Positions 1 to 10,462 of a DNA stretch of 64,000 nt are shown in pieces. This stretch comes from Pseudonocardia oceani (GTDB taxonomy: Bacteria; Actinomycetota; Actinomycetes; Mycobacteriales; Pseudonocardiaceae): positions 6,082,501-6,146,500 of the forward strand of contig NZ_JADQDF010000001.1 of the NCBI RefSeq assembly GCF_019263585.2, in the 5' to 3' direction. The first letter of the stretch is position 1, and each line of letters opens with the position of its first letter. The translations under genes and the position numbers were made by a program. The notes below the pieces were generated by a model, which saw only the letters and a program-made list of their open reading frames with translations, did not search any database and had not been told where the DNA came from.

Positions 1-192
1 TTCGCGGCGTTCTCGGCCACCTGCACGCACCAGGGCTGCGTGGTCACCGAGGTCGTCGACGGCCGGATCGTCTGCCCCTGCCACGGCAGCACCTTCTCGA
101 TCACCGACGGCGCGCCGACCGCGGGCCCGGCCGAGCAGCCGCTGCCGCCGCGGGCCGTCAGCCTGCAGGGTGGCCGGATCGTGCTGGCCTGA
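1..192 (+). CDS. Rieske [2Fe-2S] protein, C-terminal part
   Basis: Only the last 63 residues are in the window; the gene begins upstream. Both Rieske cluster motifs are present: CTHQGC at visible residues 8-13 and CPCHGS at 25-30. By family analogy Cys8, His10, Cys25 and His28 bind the cluster, and Cys13 and Cys27 form the stabilising disulfide. The short tail after the second motif (residues 31-63, ending GGRIVLA) fits a small Rieske domain protein of the kind often found with a Tat signal in actinobacteria, rather than a dioxygenase large subunit. The electron-transfer partner cannot be judged from this fragment. Confidence 0.9.
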   Translation, partial: FAAFSATCTHQGCVVTEVVDGRIVCPCHGSTFSITDGAPTAGPAEQPLPPRAVSLQGGRIVLA

Positions 193-297
193 ACGGTCCT
201 GGCCTGATCTTCTCTGGGCCGAACGCGCCACCGGACGTGAGCGGAGCCACCACCGTCGGTGGAGCGACGACCGGCGCAGGGTCACTACGATCCGGGG

Positions 298-2148
298 ATG
301 CCCGAGGCAGAGTCGTCCGAGGTGTCCGTGTTGCCGCTGGCCGCCGAGTTCCCCGCCGCCACGGAGGCGGAGTGGACCGCGCTGGTCGACGCCGTGCTGC
401 GCAAGGCCAAGCGCATCGGTGAGGACGCCCCGGAGGGCGCCGGCGTCGAGAAGCTGGTGCGCACGAGCCCCGACGGGATCGCCGTCCGCCCGCTCTACAC
501 CGAGGTGCCCGACGCCCCGGTCGGCGTGCCCGGCGCCGCGCCGTTCGTCCGTGGCGCCACCATCGACGGCCCCGTGCCCGACGGCTGGGACGTGCGGCAG
601 CGCCACACCGGCACCGACGCCGACGATCTGCGCGCCGCCGTGCTGGCCGACCTCGAGAACGGGGTCACCTCGGTCTGGCTCGACGGCGTCGCACCCGCCG
701 ACCTCCCGCACGTGCTGGGCGACGTCCTGCTCGACCTCGCCCCCGTCGTCCTCGACGCCGGCGCGGGCGACCAGGCCGCGCTCGCCGAGGCGTTCCTCGC
801 CCTCGCCGCCGAGCGCGGCACCGGGGAGGCGCTGCTCGGCACGCTGGGCCTCGACCCGGTCGGGCTGCGCGCCCGCACCGGTGACGGCCCCGCGGTCGAC
901 TCGGTCGTCGCCCTGGCCGAGCGGGTCGCGGCCGACCACCCGCTCGTGCGCGCCGTCGTCGTCGACGCCCTCCCGGTCCACACCGCGGGCGGCTCCGACG
1001 CCCAGGAGCTCGGCTTCGCGCTCGCCGCGGGCCTGGAGTACTTGCGCGTCCTGGAGCCCCTGGGCGTGCCGACGGCGTCGCGGCTGCTGGAGTTCCGCCT
1101 CGCCGCCTCCGCCGAGCAGTTCCCGACGATCGCCAAGCTGCGCGCGGCCCGGCGGCTCTGGGCGCGGGTCACCGAGGCCTGCGGATCACCCGAGCCGATG
1201 GCCACGCACGCCGTCGCCTCGCCGACGATGTACACCCGCCGCGATCCCTACGTGAACCTGCTGCGCGGCACCCTCGCCGGGTTCTCCGCGGGCGTCGGCG
1301 GGGCCGACGCGGTCACCGTCGCCCCCTTCGACGCCGCACTGGGCGCGGCGCAGCCGTTCTCCCGGCGGATCGCGCGCAACACCCAGGCACTGCTGGTCGA
1401 GGAGTCGCACCTGGCCCGCGTCATCGACCCCGCGGGCGGCTCGTTCTACGTCGAGTCGCTCACCGACGGGCTCGCCCGCGCCGCCTGGGCGTTCTTCCAG
1501 GAGATCGAGGCGGCCGGCGGGGCGGTCGCCGCACTCGACTCCGGGTTCGTCGCCGAGCGCACCGCCGAGGTCCGCGCCCGCCGCGAGCGCGACGCGGCCA
1601 CCCGCAAGCGCCCGCTCACCGGCGTCAGCGAGTTCCCCGACCTCGACGAGAAGCCGGTCGAACGGGAACCGCTGCCCGAGCGCCCCGGCGGCGGCCTGCC
1701 GGTCTACCGCCCGGCCGGCGCGTACGAGGAGTTCCGCGACCGCTCCGACGCCGTTCTCGCCGAGACGGGGTCGCGCCCGCGCGCGTTCCTGGCCACGCTC
1801 GGCCCGCTCGCGGCCTACACCGCCCGCGCCGGGTTCACCCGCAACCTGCTGCAGGCGGGCGGCATCGAGCCCGTCGAGGCCGGGCCGACCGAGACGGCCG
1901 CCGACGTCAGCGCGGCCTTCACCGGGGCCGGCACGCCCGTCGCCGTCCTCTGCTCCACCGACCGGATCTACGCCGAGCGAGCCGCCGAGACCGTCGCGGC
2001 GCTCCGCGACGCCGGCGCCACGCACGTGCTGCTGGCCGGGAAGAGCGACCTGGAGGGCCTCGACGGCACGCTGCACGCCGGCTGCGACGCCCTCGCCGTG
2101 ATCGACGCCGTCTTCGAGAACGCCGGCCACCAGGAGGGTGCGCGATGA
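298..2148 (+). CDS. mutA: Methylmalonyl-CoA mutase, small (alpha-like) subunit
   Basis: This is the non-catalytic partner of MutB in the adenosylcobalamin enzyme that converts (R)-methylmalonyl-CoA to succinyl-CoA, the last step of propionyl-CoA assimilation. The 616 residues show the TIM-barrel mutase fold, with segments such as RIARNTQALLVEES and IDPAGGSFYVE that mirror MutB. The C-terminal Rossmann-like part (from about residue 500) lacks the DxHxxG cobalamin motif, as expected for this subunit. I chose the ATG at 298; an in-frame GTG at 259 would add 13 unconserved residues. The stop overlaps the mutB start (ATGA at 2145-2148), so the two are translationally coupled. Confidence 0.95.
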   Translation: MPEAESSEVSVLPLAAEFPAATEAEWTALVDAVLRKAKRIGEDAPEGAGVEKLVRTSPDGIAVRPLYTEVPDAPVGVPGAAPFVRGATIDGPVPDGWDVRQRHTGTDADDLRAAVLADLENGVTSVWLDGVAPADLPHVLGDVLLDLAPVVLDAGAGDQAALAEAFLALAAERGTGEALLGTLGLDPVGLRARTGDGPAVDSVVALAERVAADHPLVRAVVVDALPVHTAGGSDAQELGFALAAGLEYLRVLEPLGVPTASRLLEFRLAASAEQFPTIAKLRAARRLWARVTEACGSPEPMATHAVASPTMYTRRDPYVNLLRGTLAGFSAGVGGADAVTVAPFDAALGAAQPFSRRIARNTQALLVEESHLARVIDPAGGSFYVESLTDGLARAAWAFFQEIEAAGGAVAALDSGFVAERTAEVRARRERDAATRKRPLTGVSEFPDLDEKPVEREPLPERPGGGLPVYRPAGAYEEFRDRSDAVLAETGSRPRAFLATLGPLAAYTARAGFTRNLLQAGGIEPVEAGPTETAADVSAAFTGAGTPVAVLCSTDRIYAERAAETVAALRDAGATHVLLAGKSDLEGLDGTLHAGCDALAVIDAVFENAGHQEGAR

Positions 2149-4283
2149 TCCCCGACTTCACCCGGGTACCGCTCGACGCCGAGCGCGTCGCCGGCGAGTG
2201 GGCGGGCGCCGGCACGCCCTGGGAGTCGCCCGAGGGCATCCCGGTGTCGCCGCTCTACACCGCGTCCGACCTCGGCGGCCTCGACTTCCTGCACACCTAC
2301 CCCGGCATCGCGCCCTACCTGCGCGGCCCGTACCCGGCGATGTACGCGACGCAGCCGTGGACGATCCGCCAGTACGCGGGCTTCTCGACGGCCACGGAGT
2401 CCAACGCGTTCTACCGGCGCAACCTCGCCGCCGGGCAGAAGGGCCTGTCGATCGCGTTCGACCTGGCCACCCACCGCGGCTACGACTCCGACCACCCGCG
2501 CGTCGGCGGCGACGTCGGCATGGCGGGCGTCGCGATCGACTCGATCTACGACATGCGCCAGCTCTTCGACGGCATCCCGCTCGACGAGATGTCGGTGTCG
2601 ATGACGATGAACGGCGCCGTGCTGCCCGTCCTCGCGCTCTACATCGTGGCGGCCGAGGAGCAGGGGGTGGAGCACGCGCAGCTGACCGGGACCATCCAGA
2701 ACGACATCCTCAAGGAGTTCATGGTCCGCAACACCTACATCTACCCGCCGCAGCCGTCGATGCAGATCATCTCCGACATCTTCGGCTACACCTCGCGGGA
2801 GATGCCGAAGTTCAACTCGATCTCGATCTCCGGGTACCACATCCAGGAGGCCGGGGCCACGAACGACCTCGAGCTGGCCTACACCCTCGCCGACGGCGTG
2901 GAGTACCTGCGGGCCGGGATCGACGCGGGCCTCGACATCGACAAGTTCGCCCCGCGCCTGAGCTTCTTCTGGGCGATCGGCATGAACTTCTTCATGGAGG
3001 TCGCGAAGCTGCGCGCGGCCCGGCTGCTGTGGAGCAAGCTCGTCAACCAGTTCGACCCGAAGAACGCGAAGTCGCTGTCGCTGCGGACGCACTCGCAGAC
3101 CTCGGGCTGGTCGCTGACCGCGCAGGACGTCTACAACAACGTCATCCGCACCTGCATCGAGGCGATGGCCGCCACCCAGGGCCACACGCAGAGCCTGCAC
3201 ACCAACGCCCTCGACGAGGCGCTCGCGCTGCCCACCGACTTCTCCGCGCGCATCGCGCGCAACACCCAGCTGCTGCTGCAGCAGGAGTCGGGCACCACCG
3301 ACGTCATCGACCCCTGGGGCGGCAGCTACTACGTCGAGAAGCTCACCCACGACCTCGCCCGCCGCGCCTGGGGGCACATCGAGGAGGTCGAGAAGGCCGG
3401 CGGGATGGCGCAGGCCATCGACGCCGGCATCCCCAAGCTGCGCGTCGAGGAGGCCGCGGCGCGCACGCAGGCCCGCATCGACTCCGGCCGCCAGCCCGTC
3501 ATCGGCGTCAACAAGTACGTGGTGGCGCAGGACGAGCAGCTCGACGTCCGCAAGGTCGACAACGCCGGCGTCCGCGCCGAGCAGCTCGACAAGCTGCGCC
3601 GGCTGCGCGAGGAGCGCGACTCCCGCGAGGTCGACGCCGCGCTGGAGGCACTGACGGATGCCGCGGGGAAGGACCGCCGCTCCGACGACGAGAACCTGCT
3701 GCACCTCGCCGTCGTCGCGGCGCGGGCGAAGGCCACCGTCGGGGAGATCTCCGACGCGCTGGAGAAGGTGTACTCGCGCCACGCGGGCCAGATCCGGATC
3801 ATCTCCGGGGTGTACTCGGAGGAGACGGGGAAGAACCCGACGTTCGACCACGCCCGCGAGCTGGTCGACGCGTTCGCCGCGGAGGAGGGGCGCCAGCCGC
3901 GCATCCTCGTCGCGAAGATGGGCCAGGACGGGCACGACCGCGGCCAGAAGGTGATCGCCACGGCGTTCGCCGACCTCGGCTTCGACGTCGACGTGGGCCC
4001 GCTGTTCCAGACGCCGGGCGAGGTCGCGCGGCAGGCGGTGGAGGCCGACGTGCACGTCGTCGGCGTCAACTCCCTGGCCGCGGGCCACCTCACCCTGGTG
4101 CCCGAGCTGCGCGAGGAGCTGGCCAAGCTCGACCGCTCCGACATCATGGTCGTGGTCGGCGGCGTGATCCCGCCCGCCGACGTCCCGACGCTGCTGGAGA
4201 TGGGCGCGGCGGCGGTCTTCGGGCCGGGCACCGTGATCGCCGAGGCGGCGGTGGACCTGCTGACGAAGCTGGGGGAGAGCTGA
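2145..4283 (+). CDS. mutB: Methylmalonyl-CoA mutase, large catalytic subunit
   Basis: This 712-residue catalytic subunit binds adenosylcobalamin and methylmalonyl-CoA. The N-terminal three quarters form the substrate barrel, with AGFSTATESNAFYRRNL near residue 80 and RIARNTQLLLQQES near 370. The C-terminal cobalamin domain carries GQDGHDRG at about 593-600, with the axial His at about 597, followed by the usual NSLAAGH and VVVGGVIP segments. The length matches the family (about 710-750). It overlaps mutA by four bases and is followed, after a long hairpin, by meaB. Propionyl-CoA from odd-chain fatty acids, branched amino acids or related routes is the likely source of its substrate. Confidence 0.97.
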   Translation: MIPDFTRVPLDAERVAGEWAGAGTPWESPEGIPVSPLYTASDLGGLDFLHTYPGIAPYLRGPYPAMYATQPWTIRQYAGFSTATESNAFYRRNLAAGQKGLSIAFDLATHRGYDSDHPRVGGDVGMAGVAIDSIYDMRQLFDGIPLDEMSVSMTMNGAVLPVLALYIVAAEEQGVEHAQLTGTIQNDILKEFMVRNTYIYPPQPSMQIISDIFGYTSREMPKFNSISISGYHIQEAGATNDLELAYTLADGVEYLRAGIDAGLDIDKFAPRLSFFWAIGMNFFMEVAKLRAARLLWSKLVNQFDPKNAKSLSLRTHSQTSGWSLTAQDVYNNVIRTCIEAMAATQGHTQSLHTNALDEALALPTDFSARIARNTQLLLQQESGTTDVIDPWGGSYYVEKLTHDLARRAWGHIEEVEKAGGMAQAIDAGIPKLRVEEAAARTQARIDSGRQPVIGVNKYVVAQDEQLDVRKVDNAGVRAEQLDKLRRLREERDSREVDAALEALTDAAGKDRRSDDENLLHLAVVAARAKATVGEISDALEKVYSRHAGQIRIISGVYSEETGKNPTFDHARELVDAFAAEEGRQPRILVAKMGQDGHDRGQKVIATAFADLGFDVDVGPLFQTPGEVARQAVEADVHVVGVNSLAAGHLTLVPELREELAKLDRSDIMVVVGGVIPPADVPTLLEMGAAAVFGPGTVIAEAAVDLLTKLGES

Positions 4284-4290
4284 CCCCCCT

Positions 4291-4330
4291 GTGCGCGCGA
4301 ACCGTGCCCCTGGGCACGGTTCGCGCGCAC
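4291..4330. terminator. Perfect 19-bp hairpin between mutB and meaB
   Basis: Positions 4291-4309 and 4312-4330 are exact reverse complements separated by two bases; the left arm begins GTGCGCGCGAACCG. No T tract follows, so a classic intrinsic terminator is uncertain. It could instead attenuate or protect mRNA between mutB and meaB, or be a dispersed palindromic repeat. Confidence 0.7.
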
Positions 4331-4346
4331 GAGGGCCGGAGGCCCC

Positions 4347-5348
4347 GTGGGTGAGCGGCAGCGGCGCCCCGTCGACGTCGCGGCGCTCGCGACGGGCGTG
4401 CGCGGGGGGTCGCGGTCGCTGCTCGCCCGGGCGATCACGCTGGTCGAGTCGCACCGCCCCGACCACCGCGCCGCCGCGCAGGAGCTGCTGCTCGAGCTGC
4501 TGCCGCACGCCGGGGGAGCGGTGCGCGTCGGGATCAGCGGGGTGCCGGGGGTCGGGAAGTCGACGTTCATCGAGGCGCTGGGCACCCGCCTCACCGGCGA
4601 CGGCCACCGCGTCGCCGTGCTCGCCGTCGACCCGTCGTCGACCCGCACCCGCGGCTCGATCCTGGGCGACAAGACGCGGATGGCGAAGCTCTCCGTCGAC
4701 GAGAACGCGTTCGTCCGGCCCTCGCCGAGCGCCGGCACGCTCGGCGGCGTCGCCCGCGCCACCCGCGAGACGATCCTGCTGATGGAGGCCGCCGGGTACG
4801 ACGCGGTGCTCGTCGAGACGGTCGGCGTGGGGCAGTCCGAGGTGACGGTCGCGGGGATGGTGGACACGTTCCTGCTGCTCACCATCGCGCGCACCGGCGA
4901 CCAGCTGCAGGGGATCAAGAAGGGCATCCTGGAGCTCGCCGACGTCGTCGCGGTCAACAAGGCCGACGGCGACCACGAGCGCGCCGCGAGGGTCGCCGCC
5001 CGCGAGCTGTCGGGCGCGCTGCGGCTGATGACGCCCACCCACGAGTCCTGGCGCCCCCCGGTGCTCCCGTGCAGCGCGCAGACGGGGATGGGACTCGACG
5101 AGGTGTGGTCGGCCGTCCGCGAGCACCGCAGCACCCTGGAGTCCGACGGCTCGCTGGGCCGGCGCCGGGCCGACCAGCAGGTGGAGTGGATGTGGGCGAT
5201 GGTCCGCGACCAGCTCATGGACCGCCTGCACGCGACGGCGAAGGACACGATCGGCGAGCTGGAGGACGGCGTGCGCAGCGGCGACGAGACCCCGACGCGC
5301 GCCGCGGCCCGCCTGCTGGACGCCCTGGGGCTGCCCGACCAGCGCTGA
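4347..5348 (+). CDS. meaB: Methylmalonyl-CoA mutase-associated GTPase MeaB
   Basis: This G3E-family P-loop GTPase gates cobalamin loading into, and protects, methylmalonyl-CoA mutase. The 333 residues include the Walker A sequence GVPGVGKST near residue 68, the DPSSTRTRGSILGDKTRM switch region typical of MeaB/ArgK, VETVGVGQSE, and NKADGD as the guanine-specificity motif. The start is a GTG at 4347, 63 bp after mutB, with the hairpin between them. The mutA-mutB-meaB order is the standard actinobacterial arrangement, so the function is secure. The C-terminal helices (from about residue 270) match the dimerisation extension of the family. Confidence 0.95.
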   Translation: MGERQRRPVDVAALATGVRGGSRSLLARAITLVESHRPDHRAAAQELLLELLPHAGGAVRVGISGVPGVGKSTFIEALGTRLTGDGHRVAVLAVDPSSTRTRGSILGDKTRMAKLSVDENAFVRPSPSAGTLGGVARATRETILLMEAAGYDAVLVETVGVGQSEVTVAGMVDTFLLLTIARTGDQLQGIKKGILELADVVAVNKADGDHERAARVAARELSGALRLMTPTHESWRPPVLPCSAQTGMGLDEVWSAVREHRSTLESDGSLGRRRADQQVEWMWAMVRDQLMDRLHATAKDTIGELEDGVRSGDETPTRAAARLLDALGLPDQR

Positions 5349-5415
5349 CGGGGTCTGCGGCGAGCGGACGGCGCGCCTCACCGCCGTCGCGCGGGCGGTT
5401 GCGTAGCGTCACCAC

Positions 5416-6234
5416 GTGCTCGGGGTCAGTCATGCCACGTCCGGTGCCGTACTCGGGTTGGCGGTGGCCGGGTACGCCCCGCTCGCCCTCGGCATCGAGC
5501 CCTCCGCGGGGTCGGTGCTCACGTTCGCCGCGGTCTGCGCGGGCGCCGCGCTGCTGCCCGACCTCGACCACCCGTCGTCGACGGCGACGAAGCACTTCAC
5601 CGCGGCCTCGTTCCTGGCCTCGCAGGTGGTGCGGCCGCTGTCGGGCCTGGTCTACCGGCTCACCCGCGCGCGCCGCGACACCGGCAAGGGCACCCACCGC
5701 GGCCTGACCCACACCGTCCTCGGCGCGGTGCTGCTCGGGCTGGGCGTCAACCTCGCCTCCTCGGCGTGGGGCGCGCCGGTGCTGCTCGGCACGCTGTTCG
5801 TCTGCCTGGCGCTGGCGATCAAGGGGCTCGACGCGATCGTGCCCGGGCCGCCGTCGCTGGTGGTCGCGGCGGCGCTGACGTTCGCCGTCGAGGCCTACGT
5901 GCCGGGCGGGACCGCCGGGACGGCCGGATGGCTGGGTACCGCGGTGACGCTCGGGATGGTCGTGCACTCCGTCGGCGACGCCGTCACCGAGTCCGGTGCC
6001 CCGCTGTTCTGGCCGGTGCCGATCCGTCAGCGCCGCTGGTACCCGGTCGGCAGCCCGCGGCCGCTGCGCTTCCGCACGGGCGGGAAGGTCGAGGCGTGGC
6101 TCGTCGCGCCCGGCCTCACCGTGGCGGTGTTCGTGCTGGCCGCGCTCGTCGTCCCCGGGGTGGCGCCGGTGCTGCTCGATCTGCGCGACCGGGTCGAGCA
6201 GCTGATCGCGGGTGCGGCCATGATGGCGCCATGA
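5416..6234 (+). CDS. YdjM/DUF457-type membrane-bound metal-dependent hydrolase
   Basis: This 272-residue multi-pass membrane protein belongs to the LexA-regulated YdjM (DUF457) family. It shows the family's metal-site signatures: VSHATSGAVLG at the N-terminus, LLPDLDHP at about 50-57 and THRGLTHTVLG at about 94-104, all near the cytoplasmic ends of hydrophobic helices. Further hydrophobic stretches lie near 110-125, 135-155 and 220-245. The substrate is unknown for the family; the name rests on similarity to phospholipase-C-like metal sites. The start is a GTG at 5416. The stop overlaps the next gene (ATGA), so the two are coupled, although no shared pathway is obvious. Confidence 0.8.
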   Translation: MLGVSHATSGAVLGLAVAGYAPLALGIEPSAGSVLTFAAVCAGAALLPDLDHPSSTATKHFTAASFLASQVVRPLSGLVYRLTRARRDTGKGTHRGLTHTVLGAVLLGLGVNLASSAWGAPVLLGTLFVCLALAIKGLDAIVPGPPSLVVAAALTFAVEAYVPGGTAGTAGWLGTAVTLGMVVHSVGDAVTESGAPLFWPVPIRQRRWYPVGSPRPLRFRTGGKVEAWLVAPGLTVAVFVLAALVVPGVAPVLLDLRDRVEQLIAGAAMMAP

Positions 6235-7064
6235 GTGCGCCCCCGACGCCGACGCTGCCCCCCCGCCCGGTGATCGGGATCCTGCACCCCGGTGTGATGG
6301 GGGCGGCGATCGGCTCGTCGCTCAAGCCGGTGGCGGGGGCCGTCGTCTGGGCGGCGGCCGGGCGGAGCGTGCCGACGTCCAAGCGCGCCGAGACCGCCGA
6401 CCTGATCGGCGTCCCGGACCTTCCCGAGCTGGCCCGGCGCTCGCACGTGATCATCTCGATCTGCCCGCCGCACGCAGCGCTCGACGTCGCGGGGCAGGTG
6501 GCCGACGCGCTCGGCGACCGCCCGGAGCGCCCGCTCTACGTCGACGCCAACGCCGTCTCGCCGGCCACCGTCACGGCCGTCGCGGAGCGGCTGGGGGCCG
6601 AGCACGTCGTCGACGGGGCGGTGATCGGGCCGCCCGCGTGGGAGCGGGGGAGCACGGTGCTGTGGCTGTCGGGGGTCCGCGCGGCGGAGGTGGCGGCGCT
6701 GTTCGACCACTCCCCGTTCGACGCCCGCGTCCTGGGCGACGACCTCGGCGCCGCCAGCGCGCTCAAGGCCTGCTTCGGGCTGCAGAGCAAGGTGGTGCCC
6801 GCGCTGTGGCTGACGATGGCCCAGGCCGCGCGCGCCCACGGCGTCGAGGACGCGCTGCGCGAGGAGCTCGCCCGCGACGACATCGACTACCCCGCGCTGA
6901 TCAGCCGGGCCGCGGGGCGCGCGGCCGCGAAGGGGTGGCGCTGGGCGGGGGAGATGGAGGAGGCCGCCGACGCGATCGCGGCCCTCGGGCTGCCCGACGG
7001 CTTCTCGCGCGCGGCGGCCGAGGTGTACCGGGCGGCGGGGAACCCCGAGGGGCGCCGGAGCTGA
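6231..7064 (+). CDS. NAD(P)-binding 6-phosphogluconate dehydrogenase-like protein (DUF1932)
   Basis: This 277-residue protein has an N-terminal Rossmann domain beginning VIGILHPGVMGAAIGSSL (GxxxxG-type loop near residues 16-23) and a C-terminal helical DUF1932 domain. The order is the one seen in beta-hydroxyacid and 6-phosphogluconate dehydrogenase relatives. The segment DANAVSP replaces the canonical DAPVSG-type motif, and a Lys in SALKACFG occupies the place of the catalytic lysine. The substrate cannot be inferred. It starts inside the stop of the preceding membrane-protein gene. A reductase of small hydroxy acids is possible but not shown. Confidence 0.75.
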   Translation: MSAPPTPTLPPRPVIGILHPGVMGAAIGSSLKPVAGAVVWAAAGRSVPTSKRAETADLIGVPDLPELARRSHVIISICPPHAALDVAGQVADALGDRPERPLYVDANAVSPATVTAVAERLGAEHVVDGAVIGPPAWERGSTVLWLSGVRAAEVAALFDHSPFDARVLGDDLGAASALKACFGLQSKVVPALWLTMAQAARAHGVEDALREELARDDIDYPALISRAAGRAAAKGWRWAGEMEEAADAIAALGLPDGFSRAAAEVYRAAGNPEGRRS

Positions 7065-7080
7065 CTCGACCCTGCCGGGC

Positions 7081-7236
7081 CTACTCCGCGGAGCGCTCGG
7101 CGAACTCGTCGGCGGTGCCGGCCGGCGTCGACCACCCGCGGTTCGACGGCGCGTCCGCCGCGAACGCCACCGCGGCACCGCCGACGGCGAGCGCCGCCGC
7201 GAGCGCGGCGGCCAGGACGAACCGGGTGAGCTGCAT
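7081..7236 (-). CDS. Small secreted hypothetical peptide
   Basis: This 51-codon reading frame encodes a clear export signal: MQLTR, then a hydrophobic Ala/Leu/Val core, ending AVAFAADA as a likely signal peptidase I site. About 25 mature residues remain, rich in Ser, Thr, Glu and Ala (ending DEFAERSAE). No family is recognised. It faces the DUF1932 gene with 16 bp between their stops. Codon usage is like that of its neighbours. Small secreted proteins of this size are often missed; the coding call rests on the signal peptide and the clean ATG. Confidence 0.5.
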   Translation of the reverse strand: MQLTRFVLAAALAAALAVGGAAVAFAADAPSNRGWSTPAGTADEFAERSAE

Positions 7237-7331
7237 GGCGTCAGCCTGCCGACAGCGCCCGCCGGCGTCAGGTCGCGCGCCGGGATCGTCCCCGAAGGTG
7301 TGACGGCCCTTTAGCCCGTTCGGGCGAGCGA

Positions 7332-8095
7332 TCACGGGGAGGAGCGGCGGAACCCGCCCTCCGCGTCGACGACCTGCCCGGTGATCGAGGCGGCGTCGGG
7401 AGAGAGCAGGAGCGCGACGACGGCGGCGGCCTCGTCGGCGGTGTTCCAGCGTCCGCGCGGCATGTGGCGGGCGACGTGGTCGTCGAGGCCGGGCGTGGCC
7501 CAGCCGGTGTCGGTGGGGCCGGGGTTGACGCAGTTGACGGTGATGTCGCGGTCGGCGAGCGCGTCGGCCAGCGTCGGGGTGATCACGGCGAGCGTGGCCT
7601 TCGTGGCCGCGTAGGGGATCTCGCCCGGCATCGGCCCCCGGTGCGCGCCGGAGGTGAAGAGCACGACCCGGCCGCCGGTGCCGGAGAACTGCTCGGCGAA
7701 GGCCTGCACGAGCAGCAGCGACGCCCGGACGTTGACCGCCCACACGGCGTCGAGCATCGCGGCGTCCAGGCCGGCCAGCGTCGCGTCCTGCGAGCGGGCG
7801 TGGTTGACGACCAGCGTGTCGAGCGGGCCGTGCACCGCGACGGCGCCGCCGACGAGCGCGGCGGGTGCGGACGGGTCGGCGAGGTCGACCGCGGCGTGTC
7901 CCAGCCGGCCGTCGTGGGGCCCGAGCGCGGCGAGCACGCCCTCGACGCCCGCGGCGTCGGCACCCCACGGCTCGGTGGCGTCGTAGGGGCTCCAGGAGTG
8001 GGCGAAGACGCGGTGGCCGTCGTCGAGCAGGCGCCGGGCGATGGCGAAGCCGATGCCGCGGCGCCTGCTGACGCCCGTGACGAGCGCCGTGCGGG

Positions 8096-8099
<4 letters not shown>
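7332..8099 (-). CDS. SDR family oxidoreductase
   Basis: This classical short-chain dehydrogenase/reductase has 255 residues. The cofactor loop TGVSRRRGIG is at residues 8-17. The active-site Ser lies in FTSGAHRG near 150, and the YxxxK pair is Tyr163/Lys167 in YAATK. The NPGPTDTGW segment is the usual nicotinamide-side motif. The basic RRR in the glycine loop and the DLAD at about 72-75 leave the cofactor choice open. Its start overlaps the stop of the downstream ABC exporter gene (ATGA at 8096-8099), but that gene lies upstream in transcription order, so the exporter is read first and this gene is coupled to it. Confidence 0.85.
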
Positions 8100-9886
<1,787 letters not shown>

Positions 9887-9910
9887 GTGGGATCCTTCCG
9901 TTCAAGTTGC

Positions 9911-9923
9911 TGAGGTAACCTCA
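9911..9923. promoter_or_regulatory. Probable MarR operator between exporter and regulator
   Basis: TGAGGTAACCTCA is a 6-bp inverted repeat around one central base in the 76-bp gap between divergent genes. It is nested in a wider GTTGC...GCAAC symmetry. Its position and size fit autoregulation by the adjacent MarR protein and co-control of the exporter. Confidence 0.55.
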
Positions 9924-9962
9924 CTATGAGGGTGCAACACGGGCGCTGTCTAGTCTGTTCCC

Positions 9963-10373
9963 GTGGACGACTCCCTCTCCGACGGATTCCGCGCGGTCGC
10001 GCGGCGGATGCGCGAGGCCGCGCGCGAGGCGCTGGCCCCCTGGGACGTCACGCCCGCTCAGGCCAGGGCGCTGGGCACGCTGCTGCGTTCGGGGCCCCTG
10101 CGCCTGGGGGACCTGGCCGACGCGCTGCGGATCGCGCCCCGGTCCGCGACCGAGGTCGTCGACGCGCTGGAGGGCCGCGGCCTCGTCGAGCGCGGCCCGG
10201 ACCCGGCCGACCGCCGCGCCACCCTCGTCGCCCCCACCGAGCGCGGGCGGGAGGTGGGCGAGGCGATCCGCGCGGCGCGTGCGGCGGAGGCGGAGAGCGT
10301 GTTCCGCCCGCTGTCCGACGACGACCGCGCCAGCCTCGCCCGCATCCTCCGCGCCCTGACCCCGCCGCCCTGA
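9963..10373 (+). CDS. MarR family transcriptional regulator
   Basis: This 136-residue winged-helix protein has helical N- and C-terminal dimerisation segments around a DNA-binding core: TPAQARALGTLL, LRLGDLADALRIAPRSATEVV as the recognition helix, and the wing DPADRRATLV with its conserved Asp-Arg-Arg. The start is a GTG at 9963. A TAGTCT hexamer at 9951-9956 is close enough to suggest a nearly leaderless transcript, although no good -35 is visible. Divergence from a drug-type ABC exporter suggests it represses both genes until a small lipophilic ligand binds. The ligand is unknown. Confidence 0.88.
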   Translation: MDDSLSDGFRAVARRMREAAREALAPWDVTPAQARALGTLLRSGPLRLGDLADALRIAPRSATEVVDALEGRGLVERGPDPADRRATLVAPTERGREVGEAIRAARAAEAESVFRPLSDDDRASLARILRALTPPP

Positions 10374-10390
10374 CCCCCGCCACCCCACTG

Positions 10391-10462
10391 CGATCGGGCG
10401 GGGGCGCGGGGCCGGGCGACGGGCCGGGGCGGCGGGCCGGGGCGGCGGGGCGCCCGCGATCG
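10391..10462. terminator. G-rich intergenic segment with tandem 13-mers and imperfect hairpin
   Basis: The gap between the convergent MarR and flavin reductase genes has CGATCGGGCG at its left and CGCCCGCGATCG at its right as imperfect inverted arms. The 13-mer GGGCCGGGGCGGC is repeated in tandem at 10421-10433 and 10434-10446. It may act as a bidirectional terminator; the strongly G-rich strand could also fold into a quadruplex. Confidence 0.45.

Noticed and set aside
1968..5381. Very long open frame on the minus strand (1137 codons) opposite mutB and meaB
   Set aside because: Low-complexity Arg/Gly/Val/Asp-rich translation without domains; an artefact of high third-position GC in the genes on the other strand. 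The same holds for the long antisense frames at 11604-14069, 14011-16326, 31015-33861 and 35361-38096.
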